This document shows, one piece after another, positions 27,401 to 34,521 of a stretch of DNA of 64,000 nucleotides (positions are counted from its first letter, which is position 1; each line of letters opens with the position of its first letter). Made by a program: the position numbers and the translations under genes. Origin of the DNA: JAFECT01 sp036501825 (GTDB lineage: Bacteria; Pseudomonadota; Alphaproteobacteria; Caulobacterales; Caulobacteraceae); the NCBI GenBank assembly GCA_036501825.1, contig DASXZP010000036.1:124001-188000 (forward strand). The letters run 5' to 3'. Below the pieces are notes generated by a model. It had not been told where the DNA came from. It saw nothing but the letters and a program-made list of their open reading frames with translations, and searched no databases.

Positions 27401-28041
27401 GCTTCGGCTTCGACGCCGGGGCAGTCCACGCCCGTACCCTTCAGGCCGCAATAGCCGCCCGGGTTCTTCTCCAGAAAGCCCTGATGATAGTCCTCGGCGA
27501 AATAGAACGCCGGCGCGGGCTCGATGTCGGTGGTGATTGCGCCCTTGCCCTTGGCCTTCAGCGCGGCCGCATAGGCGTCGCGCGACGCCTCCGCCGCGCG
27601 CTTCTGCGCCTCGTCGGCGTAGTAGATGGCCGAGCGGTACTGCGTCCCCTGGTCATTGCCCTGGCGCATGCCCTGGGTCGGGTCGTGGTTCTCCCAGAAC
27701 ACCTTGAGCAGGGCGTCATAGCTGATCAGCTTGGGGTCATAGACCACCAGCACCGCTTCGGTGTGGCCGGTGCGGCCCGAGCAGACCTCCTCATAGGTCG
27801 GGTTCGGCGTCAGACCGCCGGCATAGCCCGCCGCGGTCACCCACACGCCGGGCAGCTTCCAGAACAGTCGCTCGACCCCCCAAAAACAGCCCATGGCGAA
27901 CACCGCCGTCTGCAGCCCCTCCGGATAGGGCCCCTTCAGCGGGTGGCCGCTGACCGCGTGGGTCGCATCGGTGCGGATGGGGTCGGGCCGGCCCGGCAGG
28001 GCGGTCGCGGCGGTCGGCAGATCGAGGGTCTTGTGGAACAT
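27397..28041 (-). CDS. msrA: peptide methionine-S-oxide reductase A
   Basis: 214 aa from the ATG at 28041. Catalytic Cys52 in the GCFWGVER motif, VTAAGYAGGLTPNPTYEEVCSGRTGHTEAV, FWENHDPTQGMRQGNDQGTQYRS and YHQGFLEKNPGGYC with the resolving cysteine. It reduces methionine-S-sulfoxide in oxidised proteins using thioredoxin. A longer frame to 28323 reads through the tRNA-Ser in antisense and is rejected. No signal peptide. Confidence 0.95.
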   Translation of the reverse strand: MFHKTLDLPTAATALPGRPDPIRTDATHAVSGHPLKGPYPEGLQTAVFAMGCFWGVERLFWKLPGVWVTAAGYAGGLTPNPTYEEVCSGRTGHTEAVLVVYDPKLISYDALLKVFWENHDPTQGMRQGNDQGTQYRSAIYYADEAQKRAAEASRDAYAAALKAKGKGAITTDIEPAPAFYFAEDYHQGFLEKNPGGYCGLKGTGVDCPGVEAEA

Positions 28042-28161
28042 GGCGCATTTCCCGGGGCCCGCGGGCGCTTCCGGCGCGGGGGCCGGTTCCAATGTAAGCG
28101 TCGGCGGCGGGCATGCCAGGGGGCGCCGGACGGGCGGGCTAAGCTGTTGTTTTGTCAGGGG

Positions 28162-28251
28162 TGGCGGTGAGAGAGGGATTCGAACCCTCGATAGGCTTTC
28201 ACCTATACACGCGTTCCAGGCGTGCGCCTTCAACCACTCGGCCACCTCACC
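28162..28251 (-). tRNA. tRNA-Ser(GGA)
   Basis: 90 nt with encoded CCA. 5' GGTGAGG pairs with TCTCACC (G-U at 7-66), the anticodon arm is CACGCCTGGAACGCGTG with anticodon GGA, a long class II variable arm (TATAGGTGAAAGCCTAT) is present and the T arm reads GGTTCGAATCC. All stems are intact. It decodes UCC/UCU and has its own promoter at 28295-28323. Confidence 0.97.
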
Positions 28252-28294
28252 ACATCGTCCCGGCGCCCGCAGGCGGCCCGTTCGAAGGTCGGTC

Positions 28295-28323
28295 TCTATA
28301 CGCAGGCGGACCGCGCCCGACAA
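28295..28323 (-). promoter_or_regulatory. promoter of tRNA-Ser
   Basis: TTGTCG (28323-28318) and TATAGA (28300-28295) are separated by 17 bp on the minus strand, about 44 bp upstream of the tRNA 5' end, within the gap to the pabBC stop. Confidence 0.6.
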
Positions 28324-28339
28324 GTTAGTCCGGCGGAGC

Positions 28340-30133
28340 TTAGACCAAGGCGGCGACGCGCAGGCCGTGGAGGCTGTTGCCGAGGTAGAGTCGCTGCGCC
28401 TGGGTCAGCGCGTTCAGGGTGAGGCGGCGCTCGACGGCCTTGCCCGATTCGATGAGTTCGCCGCGCAGGACGCCGGGCAGGACGCCCGCGGTGAGCGGCG
28501 GGGTGATCAGTTGTCCGTCGATCTCGGCGAAGATCGAGTTGCGCGACGCTTCCGCGATCTCACCGCGGTGGTTCAGCAGGAGGGCCTCGTCCAAGCCATC
28601 GGCGCTCGCCGCGGCGAAGGCGCGTTCGTGCAATTCCCGCCGCGTCGTCTTGTGGCGCAGGAAAGGATCGCCGGCGTCGAGGGCGATCGACGCGACGCCG
28701 ATGCGCAGGACGTGGCCCGGCGGCGCCGGGAGCGGCGCGTGGGTGATCGCAAGGGCGCCGTCGCGGCTGAGCGCAAGTCGCACGCGAACGTCCGCGCTCC
28801 CGGTTCGCCAGGCATCGGCTTCAGCGCCGAGGGCGCGCTCGGCGGCGGCGCGATCGAAGGCAAAGCCGAGTTGAGCGGCCGACCCGTGCAAGCGGTCGAG
28901 ATGGCGAGACAGGCGCACGAAGCCGTCCGTGAGCGACCAGCGGAAAGTCTCGAACAGGTCGTAGTCACCGCTGAGATCGGTCAGCACGCGGCCCTTCAGC
29001 TCGGCTTCGTCGTATTCGGCTGCGGGAACGGAATCGGCCACGACGCCGCCGCCGACGCCGTAGCGGCCGCGACCGTCCGCGCGCAGGGTTGCGGTGCGGA
29101 TGGCGACGTTGAACGTCATGTCGCCGCCGGGCTCGATGGCGCCGAGCGCGCCGCAGTAGAAGCCGCGTGGTTCGGGCTCCAGCGATCGGATGATCTCGGC
29201 CGCGCGAATCTTCGGTGCGCCGACCACCGAGCCGCAGGGGAACAGCGCCGCCACGCGATCATGCAGGCCGTGGCCCGGCGCCAGGCGCCCGGTGACGGTC
29301 GAGGTCATGGCGTGAAAGCTCGGATAGGTCTCGACGGTGAACAGCGCCGGAACCTGCACCGACCCGGGCTCGGCGATGCGGGCGAGATCGTTGCGCAGCA
29401 GATCGACGATCATCAGGTTTTCCGCCCGCTGTTTCGGATCGGCGAGCAGTGTCTCGCGCGCGGCCCGATCGGCGCCGGCGTCGGTGGCGCGCGCCACGGT
29501 GCCTTTCATGGGCCGGGTGGTGATCCGATCGCCTGCGATCTCCACCCACAGCTCCGGCGATACCGACAGCACCGTCATGTCGCCCAGCCTTGCCACGCCG
29601 CCGTGGGCGACCGGCTGGCGCGAGCGCAGCGCGGCATAAAGGCTGAGCGGATCGCCGGCGTATTCGAAGGTCAGCGGGAAGGTGAGGTTGACCTGATAGG
29701 CGTCGCCGGCCTCGATGAGGTCGAGCACCGTTGCGGCGCGGTCCATGTGCGCGCGCCGGTCGGCGCCGTTGTGCAAGTTGGCGATCGGCGCCGGAGGCGC
29801 AAGGCGCGCGAACGCCATATCGAGGTCTTCGGCAGTGATGGCCTCGAACGCCTCGAACAGTCCCATCCACAACAGTGGCGCGTCGCGCCGGACGGGCATC
29901 AAGCCCGCCAGCTTCGGCTCCAGGGCGTACCCGAGTTCGTAGGAAAACAGACCCGCGGCGTGAAGGCCCTTGGCCAGGCCGTCCTCGATCCGGGCGAACG
30001 CGGCTTCGACGTCTTCGGGCGCCTCGCACCGGATCACCGCGACCGGATCGCGGTAGAGCCGCGCCGCGCGCACCGGCGAAAGCCGGTCCTCGAGCAGGAC
30101 GCAGGGCGCGCGCAAAGTCTCTGCTGAAAACAC
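28340..30133 (-). CDS. pabB: fused aminodeoxychorismate synthase component I / aminodeoxychorismate lyase
   Basis: 597 aa. Residues 1-380 are a chorismate-binding domain (YQVNLTFPLTFEYAGDP, PMKGTVARA, LMIVDLLRNDLARIAEPGSV, YPSFHAMTSTVTGRL, ALFPCGSVVGAPKIRA, GFYCGALG). Residues 400-597 are a class IV aminotransferase-like lyase (HKTTRRELHERA with the PLP lysine, EALLLNHRGEIAEASRNSIFAEI, ITPPLTAGVLPGVLRG). The fusion makes 4-aminobenzoate for folate. FPCGS in place of the common FPGGS is a minor oddity. Confidence 0.93.
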   Translation of the reverse strand: MFSAETLRAPCVLLEDRLSPVRAARLYRDPVAVIRCEAPEDVEAAFARIEDGLAKGLHAAGLFSYELGYALEPKLAGLMPVRRDAPLLWMGLFEAFEAITAEDLDMAFARLAPPAPIANLHNGADRRAHMDRAATVLDLIEAGDAYQVNLTFPLTFEYAGDPLSLYAALRSRQPVAHGGVARLGDMTVLSVSPELWVEIAGDRITTRPMKGTVARATDAGADRAARETLLADPKQRAENLMIVDLLRNDLARIAEPGSVQVPALFTVETYPSFHAMTSTVTGRLAPGHGLHDRVAALFPCGSVVGAPKIRAAEIIRSLEPEPRGFYCGALGAIEPGGDMTFNVAIRTATLRADGRGRYGVGGGVVADSVPAAEYDEAELKGRVLTDLSGDYDLFETFRWSLTDGFVRLSRHLDRLHGSAAQLGFAFDRAAAERALGAEADAWRTGSADVRVRLALSRDGALAITHAPLPAPPGHVLRIGVASIALDAGDPFLRHKTTRRELHERAFAAASADGLDEALLLNHRGEIAEASRNSIFAEIDGQLITPPLTAGVLPGVLRGELIESGKAVERRLTLNALTQAQRLYLGNSLHGLRVAALV

Positions 30134-30183
30134 GCCGACGCCTCCCGGCCGGGCTCGAGCCGGCGCAGGCCCTCTAGCGCAAA

Positions 30184-30425
30184 GCGCTCACGCGCCCAAG
30201 GGCATCTCGCCTTCCTGTTTGGTGCGCACCAGCTTGGGCGCCTGGCCGGGCGCCCAGAGCTCAGCGCGGTGGCTGACGCGGTAGGCGATGGGGCCGGCGC
30301 CGGGGGCGGTGTTGCGCTCGATCGTGCGCGGGACGGCGACGAACTCGACGTCCAGGGTCGTGGGCGCGGCGGTGACGACGCCGTAGCCGTTCGCGCCGGT
30401 GTCCATGAACGACAGGTGCGGCGAG
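30184..30425 (-). pseudogene. detached phoD 3' fragment (direct repeat copy A)
   Basis: 242 bp that match the last 242 bp of the intact phoD (31406-31647) with 11 mismatches (about 95% identity), including the stop codon at 30188. Protein-level differences from phoD are only five in about 75 residues. The homology ends exactly where the second tRNA-Ser begins. The frame is not joined to a start: upstream it would read antisense to the tRNA. It is therefore a broken gene end or the scar of a recombination event. Confidence 0.9.
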
Positions 30426-30509
30426 GTGGCCGAGTGGTTGAAGGCGCACGCCTGGAACGCGTGTATAGGTGAAAGCCTATCGAGGGTTCGAATCCCTCTC
30501 TCACCGCCA
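30420..30509 (+). pseudogene. second tRNA-Ser(GGA) copy, chimeric 5' end
   Basis: 90 nt identical to the tRNA-Ser at 28162-28251 from nucleotide 4 to the CCA, in opposite orientation. The first three bases (GGC, in place of GGT) come from the phoD fragment, which makes a C3-A70 mismatch in the acceptor stem. No promoter is visible upstream because phoD coding sequence adjoins. I call it a probable pseudogene, although the fold is otherwise complete and low expression cannot be excluded. Confidence 0.7.
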
Positions 30510-30582
30510 ACGCCCAAATGGCGGGCCCCGCTTGGCGCGCTGCTTCCGCCCGGCAGTTTCGGCAAACCTACGGGTCCGCGAC

Positions 30583-31338
30583 TCAGCGGTCTTCGTCGCG
30601 CGCGGTTCGCCACGTGGCCGGCGCCACGCGGCGGTAACCCGTGAACAGGGGGCCTCCGTGGCGTTCCAGCACTTGCTCAGCGAGCTCGATGACGCCATCG
30701 CTTGCGCCTGAGGTGAAAAGCTTTCCGAAGGCTTGGTGAAACTGGGCTGCGAGATCACTATCCGCCGCCGCCAAGAGTCGCGCCGCCCATTTTCCCGTAC
30801 CGTTCCAGTTCCCGCGTCCGCGCAAAGTCAGTTCCACGAGACTCGGATAGAGCACCGCGCCGATGGCCATGATCTCGCGATCACTGCGCTCGCCCCGCAG
30901 ATCATTGATTGTATCGGTGATCTGGTATCGCAGGGCGTCGAGCGCGTCGCGCGTCAAGGCGGGCGGCCCTTCGTCCAATTGCCTGGCCATGTCCTCTTGC
31001 AGCGTTTTCGCAGAGCCCTCTGCATCGCCGATGACAACGCCGTGGACGATCATGTCGAGAAGGACCGGACATCCGGTACGCACGTCCTCATCGATGAACC
31101 AGGCCAGCGTCTCCGGATCGTGAATGAACGCCTCGACGGGGATGTTCTCAGCCATGAAGGCCTCGCGGCGGGCCGCATCCAGGCGATCGTAGACAACGAC
31201 GAGGTCGATGTCGGATAGGCGTGTACCCTCTCCCCGCATGATCGAGCCGGCCGCGAAGGCGTATGCGGCGCCGTCGTAACGGGCGGCGACGGCGATCTTT
31301 GCAATGCGGAGCGCGTCCGCGGGGGTCGGATTGGCCAT
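30583..31338 (-). CDS. nucleotidyltransferase domain protein
   Basis: 251 aa. The N-terminal region has AFAAGSIMRGEGTRLSDIDLVVVYD, the GS...DxD signature of MNT/pol-beta type nucleotidyltransferases (metal ligands in DIDLVV). The rest is helical and unassigned (ALTRDALDALRYQITDTINDLRG). A stand-alone toxin-antitoxin HEPN partner is not seen next to it. It lies between two direct copies of the phoD 3' end, so it appears to be the cargo of an inserted segment. Possible role in adenylylating a protein or small molecule; not established. Confidence 0.75.
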   Translation of the reverse strand: MANPTPADALRIAKIAVAARYDGAAYAFAAGSIMRGEGTRLSDIDLVVVYDRLDAARREAFMAENIPVEAFIHDPETLAWFIDEDVRTGCPVLLDMIVHGVVIGDAEGSAKTLQEDMARQLDEGPPALTRDALDALRYQITDTINDLRGERSDREIMAIGAVLYPSLVELTLRGRGNWNGTGKWAARLLAAADSDLAAQFHQAFGKLFTSGASDGVIELAEQVLERHGGPLFTGYRRVAPATWRTARDEDR

Positions 31339-31405
31339 CTTCCATTACCTTGCCGGATTCGGCGTCCGTCATGCGCTGCAAACGCCGGAAGGTAAACCGG
31401 CCGCC

Positions 31406-31647
31406 GCGCTCACGCGCCCAAGGGCATCTCGCCTTCCTGTTTGGTGCGCACCAGTTTGGGCGCTTCGCCCGGCGCCCACAGCTCAGCGCGGTGGCTGACG
31501 CGGTAGGCGATGGGGCCGCCTCCGGGGGCGGGGTTGCGCTCGATCGGGCGCGGGACGGCGACGAACTCGACGTCCAGGGTCGTGGGCGCGGCGGTGACCA
31601 CGCCGTAGCCGTGCGCGCCGGTGTCCATGAACGACAGGTGCGGCGAG
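31406..31647 (-). repeat. direct repeat copy B (3' end of intact phoD)
   Basis: The 242-bp partner of 30184-30425 in the same orientation, embedded in the intact phoD gene. The homology starts 4 bp beyond the phoD stop codon and ends at GGCGAG. Homologous recombination between the two copies would remove the tRNA copy and the nucleotidyltransferase gene and leave one phoD. Confidence 0.9.
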
Positions 31648-33482
31648 AGCTCGGGGTTGCGCAGTTTCAGCGCGGCGTCGCGGTCGTGGGTCTTCTGCAG
31701 CTCCAGGCTGGCGCGAACGCCATGGCGCACGGTGAAATCCGTCGCCGGTTTCACGCCGCCGCCGTCGGCGGGCTCATAGACATAGACGGCGCGGATGGGG
31801 CTGTTCTTGGGCGCGTTGTAGGTGATCGCTTCGCCGAGGCCGGGCGAAGAAATCGAGGCGCCGACGAAATCCAGCGCCACCGGCTCGAACGCGCGCGGCG
31901 GCAGGTGTTTCGAATGCACGCCCGCAAAAAACGCGTGACGGTCGCCGCCCAGGCTGACGAAGCCCGCGATCTTGCGATCCTTCACGAAGTCCAGAATCTC
32001 GCCGCGCTCGGCGAAATAGCCGGACCAGTCGTCGCCGCCCATGGTCGCAAAGCCGGCGCCGGGCCACTTCAGCCCGGTCTCTGTGGGAAGGTTCTGGAAG
32101 TCGACGCGCCAGTCCAGCGAGCCTTCCGGATTGCCCCAGATCTTCCACGGCGCCTGCGCCTGCGCCAGCTGCTTCAGGAACCAGGCCTTCTGCTTGACGC
32201 CGAGCATGGTCATCGGCGCGCCGTCCTTGCGGGGGTTGGGGACTTCTTTTCCGCCGAACGCGATGGTCTCAGGCGGTTTGCCGCCGTTGTAGCTGCGGCC
32301 CGCATCCAAAATTTCGATCGCGTTCTGATCGGCGACGGAGGGAAAGTCCTTCGCGTCGAACGGATCCATCAGCGGCCCATCGGCGACCGCGTCGCCGCGA
32401 TAGGAGCGGTTGTCGGTGATGATCATGTCGACGTTCTTGCCGTAGCGGAACGCGCGATAGATCGTCAGCGAATGGATCGCCAGAATGTTGTTCGGCTCTT
32501 CGCCGAGGCCGTTCTCGTCGAAGCTGGTGACCGGCGCATCGACCACCTTGGGCGGAACGAAGCGTTCGAGAGACACGTCGCCGCCGGCCTTCACCACCCG
32601 CGCCGGCTGGTACTCGAACCAGGCCTGACACGACGCGACCTTGCGGGTCTGCGCGGCGCGCGCCTTGTCGAACACCTGAATGCCCTGGAAGCCTTTCCAC
32701 GAGAACTCGTGATTGTCCCACATGCACACGAAGGGGAAGCGCGCGCGCGCGTCCTGCAGGTCCGGGTCGGTCAGATAACCCTTGTACAGGGCGCGATAGT
32801 CGCCGACGTCGCTGGGCACGTGGAAATTGGTGATCTTCTCGCCGTTCGGATAGCGCACCACGTCGCGCAGATGACGCGAATAGTAGGTCGCGCGATCTTC
32901 CGGATACCAGACGATCTCATAGACGAAGTCGCCGAGGTGCAGGACGAAGCCGAGCCGCTGGTCCGGCGGCGCCTGTTCGTCCTCGAAGATCATCCGGCGA
33001 TAGGCGTTGCAGGCGCCGGCGGGCACCATCTGACAGCTGGCGAAGGCGAACCTCACCGGCCGGTCGTCGTCGTCCGCAGGCGTTGTCAGGGTGCGCCCAA
33101 GGCGGCTGGAGAAACCGGTCTCGTCGGTGAAGCGATAAAAGTACTCGTGCGACGGCTTCAGTCCCGCCGCCAGCACGCGCACGGTCCAGTCTGCGTCAGC
33201 CGATGGAATCACGGTGGTGGTTGCGACCACGCGTCTGAACTCCGGATCCTCGGCGACTTCCGCGGTCAGGCGTAGCGCGACCTCGCGGTCAGTGGGCGGG
33301 CGGCGCGTCCACAGGATCACGCTGTCGGGCCGCGGATCGCCCGAGGCCACGCCTTCGGGGAACAGGTCGCGGCGCTCGACCGCCTTCAGGGTCGAGGCCA
33401 GGGCCGCGCCGCCGGCAAAGGCGAGGGCGGCGCCGTAGGCGGTGGCGATCTGCAGCAGCTGGCGGCGGGACGGACCGGACAT
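31410..33482 (-). CDS. phoD: PhoD-like alkaline phosphatase, Tat-exported
   Basis: 690 aa from the ATG at 33482 (GAGGGAG ribosome site). Twin-arginine signal MSGPSRRQLLQIATAYGAALAFAGG. The N-terminal domain has FPEGVASGDPRPDSVILWTR. The metallophosphatase core has FASCQ, VLHLGDFVYE, MWDNHEFSWKG, TDNRSYRG and LGGDRHAFFAG, which include the expected metal and phosphate residues. The C-terminal 70 residues (LSFMDTGAHGYGVV) are duplicated at 30184-30425. Periplasmic phosphodiesterase/phosphomonoesterase. The protein is longer than common PhoD (about 520 aa). Confidence 0.9.
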   Translation of the reverse strand: MSGPSRRQLLQIATAYGAALAFAGGAALASTLKAVERRDLFPEGVASGDPRPDSVILWTRRPPTDREVALRLTAEVAEDPEFRRVVATTTVIPSADADWTVRVLAAGLKPSHEYFYRFTDETGFSSRLGRTLTTPADDDDRPVRFAFASCQMVPAGACNAYRRMIFEDEQAPPDQRLGFVLHLGDFVYEIVWYPEDRATYYSRHLRDVVRYPNGEKITNFHVPSDVGDYRALYKGYLTDPDLQDARARFPFVCMWDNHEFSWKGFQGIQVFDKARAAQTRKVASCQAWFEYQPARVVKAGGDVSLERFVPPKVVDAPVTSFDENGLGEEPNNILAIHSLTIYRAFRYGKNVDMIITDNRSYRGDAVADGPLMDPFDAKDFPSVADQNAIEILDAGRSYNGGKPPETIAFGGKEVPNPRKDGAPMTMLGVKQKAWFLKQLAQAQAPWKIWGNPEGSLDWRVDFQNLPTETGLKWPGAGFATMGGDDWSGYFAERGEILDFVKDRKIAGFVSLGGDRHAFFAGVHSKHLPPRAFEPVALDFVGASISSPGLGEAITYNAPKNSPIRAVYVYEPADGGGVKPATDFTVRHGVRASLELQKTHDRDAALKLRNPELSPHLSFMDTGAHGYGVVTAAPTTLDVEFVAVPRPIERNPAPGGGPIAYRVSHRAELWAPGEAPKLVRTKQEGEMPLGA

Positions 33483-33599
33483 GACAGAAGCTCCCTCGAC
33501 GCTCCCCAAGGCGTAGCGCCGCCGCGAGGACGGGTCCAGCACAGGCGGCGCGAAATTGCAGCCAGCGCCCCGCCCCGCCGCGCGAGAAACTGACCGGGC

Positions 33600-33627
33600 T
33601 CATTCCCGCTTTCGCAGGGGTGAGCGG
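33600..33627. repeat. half copy of REP family A
   Basis: CATTCCCGCTTTCGCAGGGG followed by TGAGCGG resembles one decayed arm of the family-A unit (33600-33627). No inverted partner nearby. Located in the phoD / outer-membrane protein divergent gap. Confidence 0.5.
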
Positions 33628-33646
33628 TGTGAGAGGAAAGGCGGCC

Positions 33647-34378
33647 ATGGCTGTCCGTTCGCCCGCCGCCCTTGCCGTGCTCGCCGTGACCCTCTGCGTC
33701 GCGAGCCCCGCCTTCGCGGGCCCGCCGTTCCTGACCGACGACCCGCAGCCCACCGACCAGGGCCATTGGGAGATTTACAACTTCGTCGACGGCGTCCACA
33801 CGCCGGGCGACACCAGCGGCGAGGCCGGGCTCGACCTGAACTACGGCGGCGCCAAGGATCTGCAGCTCACCGCGGTGATCCCGGCCCAGTTCGCCGGCGA
33901 CGGATGGGGCATGGGCGATGTCGAGCTCGCCGCCAAGTACAAGTTCCTCCACCAGAACGGACCGACCGGCCTGGACGTGGCGTTTTTTCCGCGCGTGTTC
34001 CTGCCCACCGCCTTCGACCGCGGAAGCGACCGGCGCGCGAACCTGCTGCTGCCGGTCTGGGCCGAGAAGGACTTCGGCAAGTGGTCGGTGTTCGGCGGCG
34101 GCGGCTATCAGATCAATCCCGGGCCCGGGAACCGCAACTTCTGGATTTCGGGCCTGACCCTGACCCGTCAGGTCAGCGACAACCTGATGCTGGGCGCGGA
34201 GGTCTATCACCAGACCGCCGATGCCGACCTCGGGCGGGACTGGACCGTCGTTAACGCCGGCGGGGCGCTGCGCTTCACCAAGCACTGGTCGCTGCTGTTC
34301 TCGGCTGGGCCGGGCGTTCAGAACCCGCGCGAGGCCGGCCAGTCCGACTTCTACCTGTCGCTGAAGGCGGATTACTAG
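33647..34378 (+). CDS. MetA-pathway/outer-membrane beta-barrel type protein
   Basis: 243 aa from the ATG at 33647 (GAGGAAAG upstream). A signal peptide (AALAVLAVTLCVASPAFA) is followed by beta-strand-rich sequence: GPPFLTDDPQPTDQGHWEIYNF, VELAAKYKFLHQNGPTGLDVAFFPRVFLPTA, KWSVFGGGGYQINPGPGNRNFWISGLTLTRQ, and a C-terminal DFYLSLKADY ending in an aromatic residue typical of outer-membrane proteins. Resembles the phenol MetA-degradation/transporter superfamily. Substrate unknown. Confidence 0.75.
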   Translation: MAVRSPAALAVLAVTLCVASPAFAGPPFLTDDPQPTDQGHWEIYNFVDGVHTPGDTSGEAGLDLNYGGAKDLQLTAVIPAQFAGDGWGMGDVELAAKYKFLHQNGPTGLDVAFFPRVFLPTAFDRGSDRRANLLLPVWAEKDFGKWSVFGGGGYQINPGPGNRNFWISGLTLTRQVSDNLMLGAEVYHQTADADLGRDWTVVNAGGALRFTKHWSLLFSAGPGVQNPREAGQSDFYLSLKADY

Positions 34379-34380
34379 AA

Positions 34381-34404
34381 CCCTCCCTCTTCGGAGAGGG
34401 AGGG
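34381..34404. repeat. GC-rich hairpin after the beta-barrel gene
   Basis: CCCTCCCTCT and AGAGGGAGGG form a 10-bp stem with a short loop. A T-run does not follow, so it is a weak terminator candidate. Similar hairpins occur at 51514 onward. The remainder of the 143-bp gap has another small inverted repeat (CTTCCTCC/GGAGGAAG near 34490). Confidence 0.5.
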
Positions 34405-34521
34405 CAGGGTCAGGCGGCGTCAGGCTTAGGCGCGGGCGGCGCCTCCCGCGCTTTTCCGGCATCCTCGCGCGCTCATCTCCATCCCCGACCCTTCCTCCAT
34501 CGAGGAGGAAGGGAGAACTAC

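Noticed and set aside
28041..28323. N-terminal extension of msrA to 28323
   Set aside because: It reads through tRNA-Ser in antisense; the ATG at 28041 fits the family.
27971..30127. 718-aa frame antisense to pabBC
   Set aside because: Passes through tRNA-Ser and opposes pabBC; no family.
30188..30613. 141-aa protein with GERGIRTLDRLSPIHAFQAC
   Set aside because: This peptide is the antisense translation of tRNA-Ser, a common database artefact; only the phoD end (30188-30425) is meaningful.
30420..31402. tRNA-targeted genomic island
   Set aside because: The tRNA copies are inverted and almost full length, and there is no integrase; classic att duplication does not fit.
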